Source of the DNA: Halalkalicoccus sp. NIPERK01
Lineage (GTDB): Archaea > Halobacteriota > Halobacteria > Halobacteriales > Halalkalicoccaceae
DNA: 64,000 nucleotides
Assembly (NCBI RefSeq): GCF_030287405.1
Contig: NZ_JASVVV010000003.1
Span: 124,001-188,000 of the forward strand
Reading direction: 5' to 3'
Shown piece after piece: positions 33,774-42,422 of the stretch (the first letter of the stretch is position 1; every line of letters begins with the position of its first letter). The notes below the pieces were generated by a model, which did not search any database, was not told the DNA's origin, and saw only the letters and a list, made by a program, of their open reading frames with translations. Both the position numbers and the translations under genes were made by a program.

Positions 33774-33861
33774 TGGCCGCAGTTCGGCGCTGGCGTGTTT
33801 AAAAGCATCGTTGTCACGATTCGACCGGGCCGTTTTTGCGCCCATCGACGGATGGACGGGT

Positions 33862-34725
33862 ATGGACGAACGCGCCGCCCTCCGGATGCTCTCGGGGGCG
33901 CTCTCGCACGCCGGCGACGACGCCGCCGTGGTCGGGGACCTGCTGGTGACGACCGACATGCTCCACGAGACGACCGACTTCCCCGCGGGGACGACGCGAT
34001 ACACCGCCGGCTGGCGGGCCGTCGGGGCCTCCCTGTCGGACGTGGCGGCGATGGGCGGCGAGGCCACGGCGGCAGTTGCGGTCTACGCCGCCCCCGAATT
34101 CAGGGAAGAGGAGATCCGCGGGTTCGTCGCGGGCGCGAGCGCGGTCTGTGACCTCGTCGGCGGGGCGTACGTCGGCGGCGACCTCGACACCCACGGGGAG
34201 TTCACCGTCGCCACGACGGTCGTCGGCGCCTGTGTGGAACCGGTGTATCGCTCGGGGGCGCGGCCCGGCGAGGCGGTCTGCGTTACCGGCACCCTCGGGC
34301 GCAGCGCCGCGGCCCTCGAACTGTTCCGGGACGGCGAGCGCGACCGGGCGAACGACCTCTTCCGGTTCGAGCCGCGGGTCGGCGCCGGGCGCGCGCTCGC
34401 GCCCCACGCGAGCGCAATGATGGATTCGAGCGACGGCCTCGCCAGGTCGTTACACCAACTCGCCGAGGCGAGCGACTGCGGGTTTTCGATCGAGAGCGAC
34501 GCGATCCCCGTCGACGGGGCGGCACGGGAGGTGGCGGACGACCCCCTTGAGACGGCCCTCTTCTTCGGCGAGGACTTCGAACTCGTGTTCACGCTCCCGA
34601 AGACGGAGCTATCGACGGTCGAATCGGCCTCGCCGACGCCGATCACGGTCGTCGGCGAGGTGAGAAAGGCGGGCGTCGAGATGGACGGCGAGGCGCTCGC
34701 GGACAGGGGGTTCACCCACGGCTGA
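33862..34725 (+). CDS. thiL: Thiamine-monophosphate kinase
   Basis: A 287-residue kinase that phosphorylates thiamine monophosphate to the active diphosphate. N-terminal DDAAVVGDLLVTTDMLHETT (metal/ATP-binding acidic motif), GASLSDVAAMGGEATAAVAV (AIRS fold) and DSSDGLARSLHQLAEASDCG are typical of ThiL, as is the ending FFGEDFELVFTLP. It is slightly short at the N-terminus relative to bacterial ThiL. Divergent from S19e. Confidence 0.92.
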   Translation: MDERAALRMLSGALSHAGDDAAVVGDLLVTTDMLHETTDFPAGTTRYTAGWRAVGASLSDVAAMGGEATAAVAVYAAPEFREEEIRGFVAGASAVCDLVGGAYVGGDLDTHGEFTVATTVVGACVEPVYRSGARPGEAVCVTGTLGRSAAALELFRDGERDRANDLFRFEPRVGAGRALAPHASAMMDSSDGLARSLHQLAEASDCGFSIESDAIPVDGAAREVADDPLETALFFGEDFELVFTLPKTELSTVESASPTPITVVGEVRKAGVEMDGEALADRGFTHG

Positions 34726-34796
34726 TACGGGCGGTATTTGGAGAGTCTCCCCACCTCGTAGCGGCGAGGATCCGTAACGACGTACGGCCGACGGTA

Positions 34797-35903
34797 TCAG
34801 CCGACGACCTGGATCGGGACCGGCGTGAAACACAGCAGTCCGAGGACGATGGTGAGCACGCCGATGGCGATCCGTTTCGGCCCGAGTTCGCGGTCGTCGA
34901 TCGGGGTCGCGGAGCCGACGAAGGAGAACACGAGCGCGAGAAAGCCCCAGAACGCCCAGATGAACGCGGCGTCGCCGGGGACGTCGCGGACGTAGTGGAG
35001 GTAGCCCGCCAGCGAGAAGAGCGCGAGGGGGACGAACGCGGCGATCCGCTCGGATTCCTCGCCGAGGATCGCCCGCAGGACGTGGCCGCCGTCGAGTTGG
35101 CCGACCGGGATCATGTTCAGGAAGGTGACGAACATCCCGACCCAGCCGCCGATCACGACCGGGTTGACCGACGTAGCGGGGTCCTCGTATCGGAGGGGTT
35201 GATCGACGAGCCACGCGAGTGCCTCGAGCAGGGGCGGGTAGCCGAGTTCGATCTGGACGGCGTTGGGATCCCCGAGCAGGCTCGCGGGAGCGGTCACGGG
35301 CGGGAGGTGGAGTCCGATCACGGTGACGACGACGGTCGCGACCAGCCCCGCCAGCGGACCCGCGACCCCGATGTCGAACAGCGCCTTCCGACTCGGGATC
35401 TGGCCTTTCATCTTGATCACCGCCCCCATCGTCCCGATCAGGGTCGGGATCGGGATGAAGTACGGCAGCGAGGCGCTGACCCGGTGATGCCTGCTCAGAA
35501 CGTAGTGGCCGAGTTCGTGAACGCCGAGGACGCCCATGATCGCGATCGTGAAGGGCCACGCGTGGACGACCTCGGGCGAGAAGGGATCGAGGTGGTACCA
35601 GAGCGATCCCGCGAAGAGCGTCGAGACGACCGTCGCGACGAACAGGACGACGTTCGTCCACGGGACGCCGTCGACGCCGAGGTCGATCGGTTCGGCGACG
35701 AGCACCCACTCGCCGTACTCGCGGGTCAGGCGGACCTCGTAGCCGCGCTCGCGGAACACGGGCCAGAGCTCCTGCATCACGGTGCGACCGTCGGTCCGGG
35801 GCGTACCGTAGTACCGGAGGACGTCGCCGTCGGTTTCCGACTCGTAGACGAAGAACACGTCCTCGACGTCGGCGACCGGGGGTTCGGTCGGGGCCTCGCT
35901 CAT
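34797..35903 (-). CDS. Site-2 protease family membrane metalloprotease
   Basis: A 368-residue M50 protein. The zinc-binding HELGH (129-133) lies in a membrane helix, and the third ligand lies in NMIPVGQLDGGHVLR (Asp). About 75 N-terminal residues are soluble. Seven or so transmembrane helices follow. It probably cleaves membrane proteins within the bilayer. Substrates unknown. It converges with thiL across a 71-nt gap that contains a short palindrome GGAGAGTCTCC. Confidence 0.88.
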   Translation of the reverse strand: MSEAPTEPPVADVEDVFFVYESETDGDVLRYYGTPRTDGRTVMQELWPVFRERGYEVRLTREYGEWVLVAEPIDLGVDGVPWTNVVLFVATVVSTLFAGSLWYHLDPFSPEVVHAWPFTIAIMGVLGVHELGHYVLSRHHRVSASLPYFIPIPTLIGTMGAVIKMKGQIPSRKALFDIGVAGPLAGLVATVVVTVIGLHLPPVTAPASLLGDPNAVQIELGYPPLLEALAWLVDQPLRYEDPATSVNPVVIGGWVGMFVTFLNMIPVGQLDGGHVLRAILGEESERIAAFVPLALFSLAGYLHYVRDVPGDAAFIWAFWGFLALVFSFVGSATPIDDRELGPKRIAIGVLTIVLGLLCFTPVPIQVVG

Positions 35904-35980
35904 CGTCCCTGGGTTGGGCCCCCGCCGATATAAGGGTTCGACGAGGCGACTGGGAGGGCAGCGCCAGCGGGGTGTTCAGT

Positions 35981-36229
35981 TCATGCGACCGGGGTCACGC
36001 GCCACGTCGTGGCACTCGTGTACGACCACTTCTCGATCCGGAGGTCCTCCGCGGAATCGCTGAGCTTGACCATCAGCGCGCCGATCTCCTTCGCGGAGAG
36101 GCCGACGTCGTCGGCGATGAACTTGCTCTTGAAGTAGAGTTCGCCGCCGGCCGCACGCTGATTAAGGTATTGTTTAAGCCGCGCTTCCTTCGATTCCTGG
36201 GTCATGGAGGGCTGGGTGGTGGTGCTCAT
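35981..36229 (-). CDS. Small winged-helix-like haloarchaeal protein
   Basis: An 82-residue protein, MSTTTQPSMTQESKEARLKQ. Residues 16-75 (YLNQRAAGGELYFKSKFIAD, DVGLSAKEIGALMVKLSDSA) look like a winged helix with a final sheet, WSYTSATTWRVTPV. The start at 36229 is chosen over 36259, because a TATA-like TTATAAC (reverse strand, near 36263-36270) lies too close to the upstream ATG. The family is widespread in haloarchaea (I recall it as DUF7123) with no assigned function. Possible transcription factor. Confidence 0.65.
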   Translation of the reverse strand: MSTTTQPSMTQESKEARLKQYLNQRAAGGELYFKSKFIADDVGLSAKEIGALMVKLSDSAEDLRIEKWSYTSATTWRVTPVA

Positions 36230-36462
36230 CGTCTTCCTCGCCAGTTCTTTAACGCCCATATAATGTTATAAGTAGAGGATGTTTAGGGTCGGTTCTACCC
36301 CCTTCACGGAAAATCATACTAAAAACAACCTTTCAAAAAGCTTCTAGACCGGTCAAGACGTTTTATTACGACTTCTACGGGCTCCGTTTGGTAGTAGGGA
36401 GTGGAGACATACAAACCTGTCGTTTTCCGTCCGAGGCGGCGTTCCGAATCGTTTCGAGGGTC
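36230..36462 (-). promoter_or_regulatory. AT-rich promoter and terminator region
   Basis: On the reverse strand a TATA-like CTTATAACATTATA lies at about 36259-36272, some 30-40 nt before the ATG at 36229. Upstream, T-rich tracts (reverse strand of AAAAACAACCTTTCAAAAAG, 36321-36340) could end the MobB-MoaE transcript. A CTAG site is at 36343. No gene seen. Confidence 0.5.
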
Positions 36463-37290
36463 TCAGACCCGGGTGTGGACCCAGAACTCCTCGTCGGCCG
36501 TCACCTCCTTCTTGAAGATCGGGACCTCGTCTTTGAGGCGGTCGATGCCGTCCTCGACGGTCCGGAAGGCCTCCTCACGGTGGCCCGCGAGCACGACGAC
36601 GAAGACGATGTCCGCGCCCGACTCGATGACGCCGGTCCGGTGGTGCATCAGCACCTCGTAGACGCCCTCGCGCGCCTCTAGCTCCTCTCGGATCGTCGCG
36701 AGACGCCGCTCGGCGACCCCCTCGTAGGTCTCGAACTCGAGGAACTCGGTCGGGGCGTCCTCGACGCCGTCCCTCTCGCGGACGCGTCCGGTGAAGGTGG
36801 CGATCGCGCCCGCCCGATCCGCCCAGTCCGAGTCCTTCGCGCGCCGGACGAGCGCGTCGAGCGTCACGTAGGGCTCGGTCGATTCGAGTGCTTCGATCAC
36901 GGCCCCGGTGTCGATCCCGTCGGCGTCCTCGGCGGTCGCGACCGTCTCGCCGCGGTGGTCCCGACCGCCGAGGGCGACCTGTGGGATCGCCGCGTCGGCG
37001 AACCCCTCGACGAGGGCGTAGTCGTGGCTTGACGCGAGTTCGTCGAGCGTTTCCGCGAGCGTCCGGTCGACCCCGGCTGCGAACCACTCCCCGTCGGCCA
37101 GCCCGTACGTGGTCGCCGCGCCGGCCTCGCGGTGTCGGTCGGTGTCGGTTCCGGCGGTGTCGATCGTCGGGGACTCGCCCAGCCGTTTGACCGCGGCGAC
37201 GCGTCCGCGCTCGGCGAGGCGGGCCGCGAGTGATTCGACCAGACGGGTCTTTCCGCTGTCGGAGGGGCCGACGATCCCGAGTACGTACAT
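36463..37290 (-). CDS. MobB-MoaE fusion, molybdenum cofactor biosynthesis
   Basis: A 275-residue two-domain protein. Residues 1-150 are MobB-like: P-loop GPSDSGKTRLVESLA (8-22) and LVEGFADAAIPQVAL. MobB helps attach GMP to molybdopterin. Residues 155-275 are MoaE, the large subunit of molybdopterin synthase: AIATFTGRVRERDGVEDAPT, EVLMHHRTGVIESGADIVFV and DEVPIFKKEVTADEEFWVH with the catalytic lysines. The fusion joins two steps of cofactor assembly and is seen in haloarchaea. The start at 37290 avoids 18 basic residues. Confidence 0.9.
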   Translation of the reverse strand: MYVLGIVGPSDSGKTRLVESLAARLAERGRVAAVKRLGESPTIDTAGTDTDRHREAGAATTYGLADGEWFAAGVDRTLAETLDELASSHDYALVEGFADAAIPQVALGGRDHRGETVATAEDADGIDTGAVIEALESTEPYVTLDALVRRAKDSDWADRAGAIATFTGRVRERDGVEDAPTEFLEFETYEGVAERRLATIREELEAREGVYEVLMHHRTGVIESGADIVFVVVLAGHREEAFRTVEDGIDRLKDEVPIFKKEVTADEEFWVHTRV

Positions 37291-37380
37291 GCCCGCAGAC
37301 AGGGGCGGTCCGGCCTTGTACGTGTCGCCGCCGGGAGTTGACAATCCTTAAGCCGGGGACGGGGCTACCCGATTGCAAGC

Positions 37381-38106
37381 ATGAACGTGGTCGTTTCTAT
37401 CGGTGGCAGCGTTCTCGCGCCGGATCTCGGTGCGAACCGGGTCGCCGAGCACGCCGCCGTGATCCGGGACCTCGCGGACGACGGCTGTTCGGTCGGCGCG
37501 GTCGTCGGCGGTGGGGGGATCGCACGCGAGTACATCTCCACCGGTCGCGAACTCGGGGCGAACGAGATCGAACTCGACACCATCGGGATCGACGTCACCC
37601 GACTCAACGGCCGGCTGTTGATCGCCGCGCTCGGCGAGGCGGTCGTTCCCGCCCCGATCGAGACCTACGAGGAGGCCGGTGAGGTGCTGCGAAACGGCGA
37701 CGTCTGCGTGATGGGCGGGGTCGCGCCGGCACAGACGACCGACGCCGTCAGCGCCGCCCTCGCGGAGTACACCAACGCCGACCTGCTGGTGTACGCGACG
37801 AGCGTCCCCGGCGTGTTCGACGCCGACCCGAACGAGGACCCCGACGCCGAGCGGTTCGAACGAATCACCGCCGGCGAACTGGTCGACGTCATCGCCGACA
37901 TCGAGATGACCGCCGGCTCCTCGGCACCCGTCGACCTGCTCGCGGCGAAGATCATCCAGCGCTCGGGGATGCGCACGATCGTCCTTGACGGCACCGAACC
38001 GGAACGGGTCGCGAGCGCGGTCAGGTACGGCGACCACGACGGGACCGACGTCGTTCCCGAGGGCGTCGGCGACGAACCCACCTACTGGGCCGAGGATGAG
38101 CGATAA
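37381..38106 (+). CDS. pyrH: UMP kinase
   Basis: A 241-residue amino-acid-kinase-fold enzyme. MNVVVSIGGSVLAPDLGANR carries the Gly-rich phosphate loop. VVGGGGIAREYISTGRELGA and DLLVYATSVPGVFDADPNED are typical of archaeal PyrH, which converts UMP to UDP. PVDLLAAKIIQRSGMRTIVL closes the domain. The end overlaps the lysS start by 11 bp, so the two are cotranscribed. Confidence 0.92.
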   Translation: MNVVVSIGGSVLAPDLGANRVAEHAAVIRDLADDGCSVGAVVGGGGIAREYISTGRELGANEIELDTIGIDVTRLNGRLLIAALGEAVVPAPIETYEEAGEVLRNGDVCVMGGVAPAQTTDAVSAALAEYTNADLLVYATSVPGVFDADPNEDPDAERFERITAGELVDVIADIEMTAGSSAPVDLLAAKIIQRSGMRTIVLDGTEPERVASAVRYGDHDGTDVVPEGVGDEPTYWAEDER

Positions 38107-39766
38107 CGCCGACGCGGACGCCGATCCCTACGCGATTCACGGGGATGGAGACGACGGCGAGCGCGGCTACGTCTTCTGGGCCGACGAGGTCGCGAACCGG
38201 ATCGAGGACCGCGACCCGGACGACCCGATCGTCATCAAGGGCGGTATCTCCCCGTCGGGAGTCCCACACATCGGCAACGTCAACGAGATCATGCGGGGCT
38301 ACTTCGTCGCGGAGGTCCTCAGGGAGCGGGGTCACGAGGTCCGCCAGGTCTTTACGGCCGACGACAAGGACCGCCTTCGAGGGCTGCCCCGCAAACTCGC
38401 GGATCTGGAGGGGAACATCGTCGACCTCGGGGACGTGAACGCCGGGGCGCTCGGGCGAAACCTGGGAAAGCCCTACACCGCGATCCCCGACCCCTTCGGG
38501 TGCTGTGACTCCTACGGCGACCACTTCTCGCGGCTCATCCAACGAAGCGCCGATCTCTTGGGGGTGCCCATCGAGATCGTCTCGAACACCGAGATGTACG
38601 CCGAGGGCGCGTTCGAGGAGCCCACGAGATACCTGCTCGAGAACCGCGAACGCGCCCGCGAGGTCCTCGCGGAGTATCAGGACGGCGTCGACGAGTCGTA
38701 CGTCCCCTTCCTCGCCGAGTGTTCCGAGTGCGGCCACCTGACCGACCGGATCACCGGTGTGGACCTCGGTTCCGGTACCGTCGAGTACGAGTGTGTCGAC
38801 GTCGAGGCCGGCGAGCAGGTCATCGAGGGCTGTGGCCACGAGGGGACCGCGGGTCTCCGCGACGGAAAGCTCCCGTGGCGCTTCGAGTGGGTCGCCCAGT
38901 GGCGGGTTCTGGGCGTCGATTTCGAGCCGTTCGGCAAGGACCACGCAGAGGGGTCGTGGCCCAGCGGCGTCGATATAGCTCGGTCGGTCTTCGGGTTCGA
39001 GCCGCCGATCCCGATGGTCTACGAGTGGTTCACCCTCGACGGCGAGGCCTTCTCCTCCTCGGCGGGCAACGTCATGCTCGTCTCCGAGGTGCTCGACCTG
39101 ATCGAACCCGAAGTTCTCAGGTACTTCTTCGCGAAGGATCCCGGCCGCGCGCGAGACTTCAACGTCGAACGGATCGACCTCCTCGTCGACGAGTTCGATA
39201 GGCTGGAGCGGATCTACCTCGGCGAGGAGGACGCCGACGAACGCGAACGCGCGCGCGCCGAGCGGGTCTATCCCCTCTGCGTCGACGAGGTTCGCGACGA
39301 TCGGATCCGTCTGCCCTACACCTTCGCCGCGGTGCTCGGGATGACCGACGATCCGGAACTCCGTACGGAGATCGCCCGCCGCGAGGGGCACGTCCCCGAG
39401 GACGCCCCCGGCCGGGCGATCGAGAACGCCCTCGCGCGCGTCGAACTGGCGCGGAACTGGGCCCGCGAGACCGGAAACGAGTACGACTACGACCTGAAGC
39501 GATCCGAGTTGCCCGACGTGGTGGTCGACGAGAACACGGCGCGGGCGCTCTCGGAACTCGCCGACTTCGTCGAGGCGGGCCACTCCCCCGGGGAGATCCA
39601 GGGCGAGATCTACGAGGCCGCGAAGCGAAACGACGTCCCCGTCGGCGACCTCTTCACGACGGGCTATCGTCTCTTCTTCGATCAGGAGCAGGGACCCAAA
39701 CTCGGGCAGTTCCTGGGACAGATCGACCGCGAATTCGTCCTCGCGCGGCTTCGCCGCGAGCGCTGA
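38096..39766 (+). CDS. lysS: Lysyl-tRNA synthetase, class I
   Basis: A 556-residue class I enzyme, the archaeal replacement for class II LysRS. Signature SPSGVPHIGNVNEIMRGYFV (HIGN at 58-61) and FSSSAGNVMLVSEVLDLIEP, the KMSKS-equivalent region near residue 320. A zinc-like cysteine set is in CSECGHLTDRI. The C-terminal helical cage (LSELADFVEAGHSPGEIQGE) binds the anticodon. The ATG at 38096 overlaps the end of pyrH. The T-rich TTTTTGTTTC at 39777-39786 may end transcription. Confidence 0.95.
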   Translation: MSDNADADADPYAIHGDGDDGERGYVFWADEVANRIEDRDPDDPIVIKGGISPSGVPHIGNVNEIMRGYFVAEVLRERGHEVRQVFTADDKDRLRGLPRKLADLEGNIVDLGDVNAGALGRNLGKPYTAIPDPFGCCDSYGDHFSRLIQRSADLLGVPIEIVSNTEMYAEGAFEEPTRYLLENRERAREVLAEYQDGVDESYVPFLAECSECGHLTDRITGVDLGSGTVEYECVDVEAGEQVIEGCGHEGTAGLRDGKLPWRFEWVAQWRVLGVDFEPFGKDHAEGSWPSGVDIARSVFGFEPPIPMVYEWFTLDGEAFSSSAGNVMLVSEVLDLIEPEVLRYFFAKDPGRARDFNVERIDLLVDEFDRLERIYLGEEDADERERARAERVYPLCVDEVRDDRIRLPYTFAAVLGMTDDPELRTEIARREGHVPEDAPGRAIENALARVELARNWARETGNEYDYDLKRSELPDVVVDENTARALSELADFVEAGHSPGEIQGEIYEAAKRNDVPVGDLFTTGYRLFFDQEQGPKLGQFLGQIDREFVLARLRRER

Positions 39767-39806
39767 TCGGGGCAACGTTTTTGTTTCGTGTTATTGTGTG
39801 GCACGT

Positions 39807-39986
39807 ATGAACGAGACGTTCGTGCGACTGTTGTGTCCCGAGTGCCGCAAGACGTGGGAGCGAAAGCCGGGTGACCTCCCCGCGCACACGGAGGCATTCG
39901 CCTGTGACGGCTGCGGGACCGAACGCCGCACCGCCGAGTTCACCCGGACGGATCGGGACCTCGACGTGCTGAAGCAGTTCCAGTAG
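39807..39986 (+). CDS. Small zinc-ribbon protein
   Basis: A 59-residue protein, MNETFVRLLCPECRKTWERK, with CPEC and CDGC pairs forming a zinc ribbon, followed by RRTAEFTRTDRDLDVLKQFQ. A TATA-like TGTTATTG lies near 39788-39796. Such proteins are common haloarchaeal single-domain zinc fingers with unknown partners. Confidence 0.75.
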   Translation: MNETFVRLLCPECRKTWERKPGDLPAHTEAFACDGCGTERRTAEFTRTDRDLDVLKQFQ

Positions 39987-40028
39987 CGGAACCAAACCCA
40001 TTTGAGCGCCGGTCGCCGATGAAGGGTA

Positions 40029-41780
40029 ATGAGTACGCTCACGTGGGTCCTCGTGGGTGTCGCGATCTACTGGGCGGCGCTGCTCTCGCTTCGCAACCGG
40101 GGGCTGCTTCCCAGCTACATCGGGACACAGGGCCCGATCATCACCCTCCACACGAAACGCGGCCGCGTCCTTCTGGATCGGCTCTCGCGCCCCAGGCGGT
40201 TCTGGCGGGCCTTCAGCAACGTCGGCGTCGGGATCGCGCTCGTGGTCATGGCGCTGTCGTTCGCGTTCGTCCTCTTCGCGGCGGTCTCGGCGCTCTACAC
40301 GCCCGAGCGGACCGCCGTCACCGAGCCGCGAAACGTCGTCGTTATCCCCGGCGTCAACGACTTTCTCCCGCTCTCGGTCGCCCCCGAGATCGTCTTCGGA
40401 CTGCTGGTCGCGCTGGTCGTCCACGAGGGCGCCCACGGCCTGCTCTGCCGGGTCGAGGGCATCGACATCGAGTCGATGGGCGTCGCGTTGCTGGCGATCG
40501 TCCCCATCGGCGCGTTCGTCGAACCGGACCACGAGAGCCAACAGCGCGCGGACCGCGGCGGCCGAACGCGGATGTTCGCCGCGGGCGTCACCGCGAACTT
40601 CGTCGTGACGGTGCTGGCGTTCGGCCTGCTGTTCGGGCCCGTCGCGGGTTCGATCGCGGTCGCGCCCGGCGCGCCCGTCGGCGGTGCCTTTCCCGGATCG
40701 CCCGCGGCGGGAGCGGGGATCGAGGCCGGCGACCGGATCACCGCCGTCGACGGCCAGTCCGTCGCCGACGCGGGTGAACTCGACGAGGCCCTCTCGGGGG
40801 CCGACGGCGAGGTGGTGCTGACGGTCGACGGCGAACGCGAGGTGACGGTCGAGCGCGAGGTGAGCGTCGCGGAGACTGTCGACGGCGGGCCGAGCGGCCT
40901 CGAAGCCGGCGACACCGTCGCCTCGGTGAACGGCCAGTCGGTGACCACCGAGGCCGAGTTCCGCGAGGCCGTCGGCGCGGACCCGACCGCCACCGTCCGG
41001 ACCGCCGCGGGCGCGGAACACACCTTCGCCGCGGGCGCGCTCTCGACCGTCGCCGAGGACGGTCCCGCGAGCGCGGCCGGCATGCCCGCCGGCGAGCGGG
41101 TCGTGATAACCGCTGTCGACGGCGAGCGAACCGTCGACAGCGGGGAGCTGACGTCCGTCCTCCGGACCACCGAGCCCGGCCAAACGGTCGAGATCGAGGC
41201 CGTCGTCGACGGACAGGTCGAGACCTACACGGTCGAACTCGGCGAACACCCCGGGGGGTACGGTCAGGTCGGGATCAACGTCCAGCCCGGCGTGAGCGGA
41301 GTGGTCGTCGACGACCTCGGGATCCAGCCCTACCCCGCGAGCACCTTCCTCGGGTTGCTCGGCGGCGACGGCGACGCGGGCGCGAACACGCTCGTCGGCG
41401 CGATCCTCGTCGCGCTCACGCTGCCGATCTTCTCGATCGTCGACCCGTCGGTCCCCTTCAACTTCGCGGGCTTCACCGGCTTCGTGACGGAGTTCTACGT
41501 CGTCGAGGGCGCGCTCGCGCCGCTCGGCGGCGGCGTCTTCGTGCTTGCGAACCTGCTGTTTTGGACCGGGTGGATCAACCTCAACCTCGGATTCTTCAAC
41601 TGCATCCCGGCGTTCCCGCTCGACGGCGGGCACATCCTGCGGACGAGCACCGAGGCGATCGTCTCGCGCCTACCGATCAGCGGGAGCTACGAACTCACGA
41701 AGACGGTGACGATCTCCGTCGGCGTCACGATGCTGGTGGGCCTGCTCGTGATGATCTTCGGGCAGGGCCTACTCGTCTAG
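40029..41780 (+). CDS. Site-2 protease with internal PDZ domains
   Basis: A 583-residue M50 intramembrane metalloprotease. Zinc-binding HEGAH (132-136) lies in helix VFGLLVALVVHEGAHGLLCR, and the third ligand lies in NCIPAFPLDGGHILR near the C-terminus. Two PDZ-like segments sit between (SPAAGAGIEAGDRITAVDGQ; GPASAAGMPAGERVVITAVD), with an extra PDZ-like piece (GLEAGDTVASVNGQSVTTEA). The layout resembles RseP/SREBP-type S2P. The last 12 bp overlap the PadR gene on the other strand. Confidence 0.9.
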   Translation: MSTLTWVLVGVAIYWAALLSLRNRGLLPSYIGTQGPIITLHTKRGRVLLDRLSRPRRFWRAFSNVGVGIALVVMALSFAFVLFAAVSALYTPERTAVTEPRNVVVIPGVNDFLPLSVAPEIVFGLLVALVVHEGAHGLLCRVEGIDIESMGVALLAIVPIGAFVEPDHESQQRADRGGRTRMFAAGVTANFVVTVLAFGLLFGPVAGSIAVAPGAPVGGAFPGSPAAGAGIEAGDRITAVDGQSVADAGELDEALSGADGEVVLTVDGEREVTVEREVSVAETVDGGPSGLEAGDTVASVNGQSVTTEAEFREAVGADPTATVRTAAGAEHTFAAGALSTVAEDGPASAAGMPAGERVVITAVDGERTVDSGELTSVLRTTEPGQTVEIEAVVDGQVETYTVELGEHPGGYGQVGINVQPGVSGVVVDDLGIQPYPASTFLGLLGGDGDAGANTLVGAILVALTLPIFSIVDPSVPFNFAGFTGFVTEFYVVEGALAPLGGGVFVLANLLFWTGWINLNLGFFNCIPAFPLDGGHILRTSTEAIVSRLPISGSYELTKTVTISVGVTMLVGLLVMIFGQGLLV

Positions 41781-42284
41781 GCCGTAGCGCTCCGCGAACC
41801 CCTCGGGGGTGTCCTCGACGCGCTCGAACGCGCCGAAGTCGCGCTCGTAGTGGCGGATCACCTGTTCGGCGATCCACGCGCTGAACGTCCCGTCGAAGCG
41901 CCAGTGGCCCTCCCGCTCGGGGAGCGAGAAGCGCTCGTCGGTCGCGAGCGCGACGTAGACGTGGTAGAACCCGAGGATCACGTCAGCGAACTCCCGGCCC
42001 GTCGTGGCGATCTCCTCGCGTTTTCTCCCCAGTTCCTCGCGGCCGGCGTCGGTGAGTTCGAAGTACTTCCGGTCGGGTTCGTCCTCGCGGTCGAGGCGCT
42101 GGGCCCAGCCCTCCTCCTCGAACTTGTAGAGGATCGGGTAGACCGAGCCGTACGAGGGCTCCCAGTGGCCGCCGCTGATCTCGGTGATCTCCTTGAGGAT
42201 TTCGTAGCCGTACCGGGGGCGTTCGTCCAGGAGTTCGAGAACGAGATACGAGATGACCCCCTTGGGCGGCCCACTCTTTCGCAT
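41769..42284 (-). CDS. PadR-family transcriptional regulator
   Basis: A 171-residue protein. The N-terminal winged helix MRKSGPPKGVISYLVLELLD, ERPRYGYEILKEITEISGGH and WEPSYGSVYPILYKFEEEGW is a clear PadR signature. A C-terminal helical dimerisation domain follows. It is divergent from the PitA-like gene, with 138 nt between start codons, so it probably regulates that gene and itself. Confidence 0.9.
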   Translation of the reverse strand: MRKSGPPKGVISYLVLELLDERPRYGYEILKEITEISGGHWEPSYGSVYPILYKFEEEGWAQRLDREDEPDRKYFELTDAGREELGRKREEIATTGREFADVILGFYHVYVALATDERFSLPEREGHWRFDGTFSAWIAEQVIRHYERDFGAFERVEDTPEGFAERYGLDE

Positions 42285-42422
42285 TGGCCCCTGTTCAGAG
42301 GGGCGGGGTGAAAGCGTTTCGTTTCCGGTATGTACGCCCGTTGTACCCGCCGAGACACCCCTCGCGCTTGGATCGCCGCCCCGTGTAGAAAGGTCCTTCC
42401 CACGCGGCCTCCAACGCCCGAC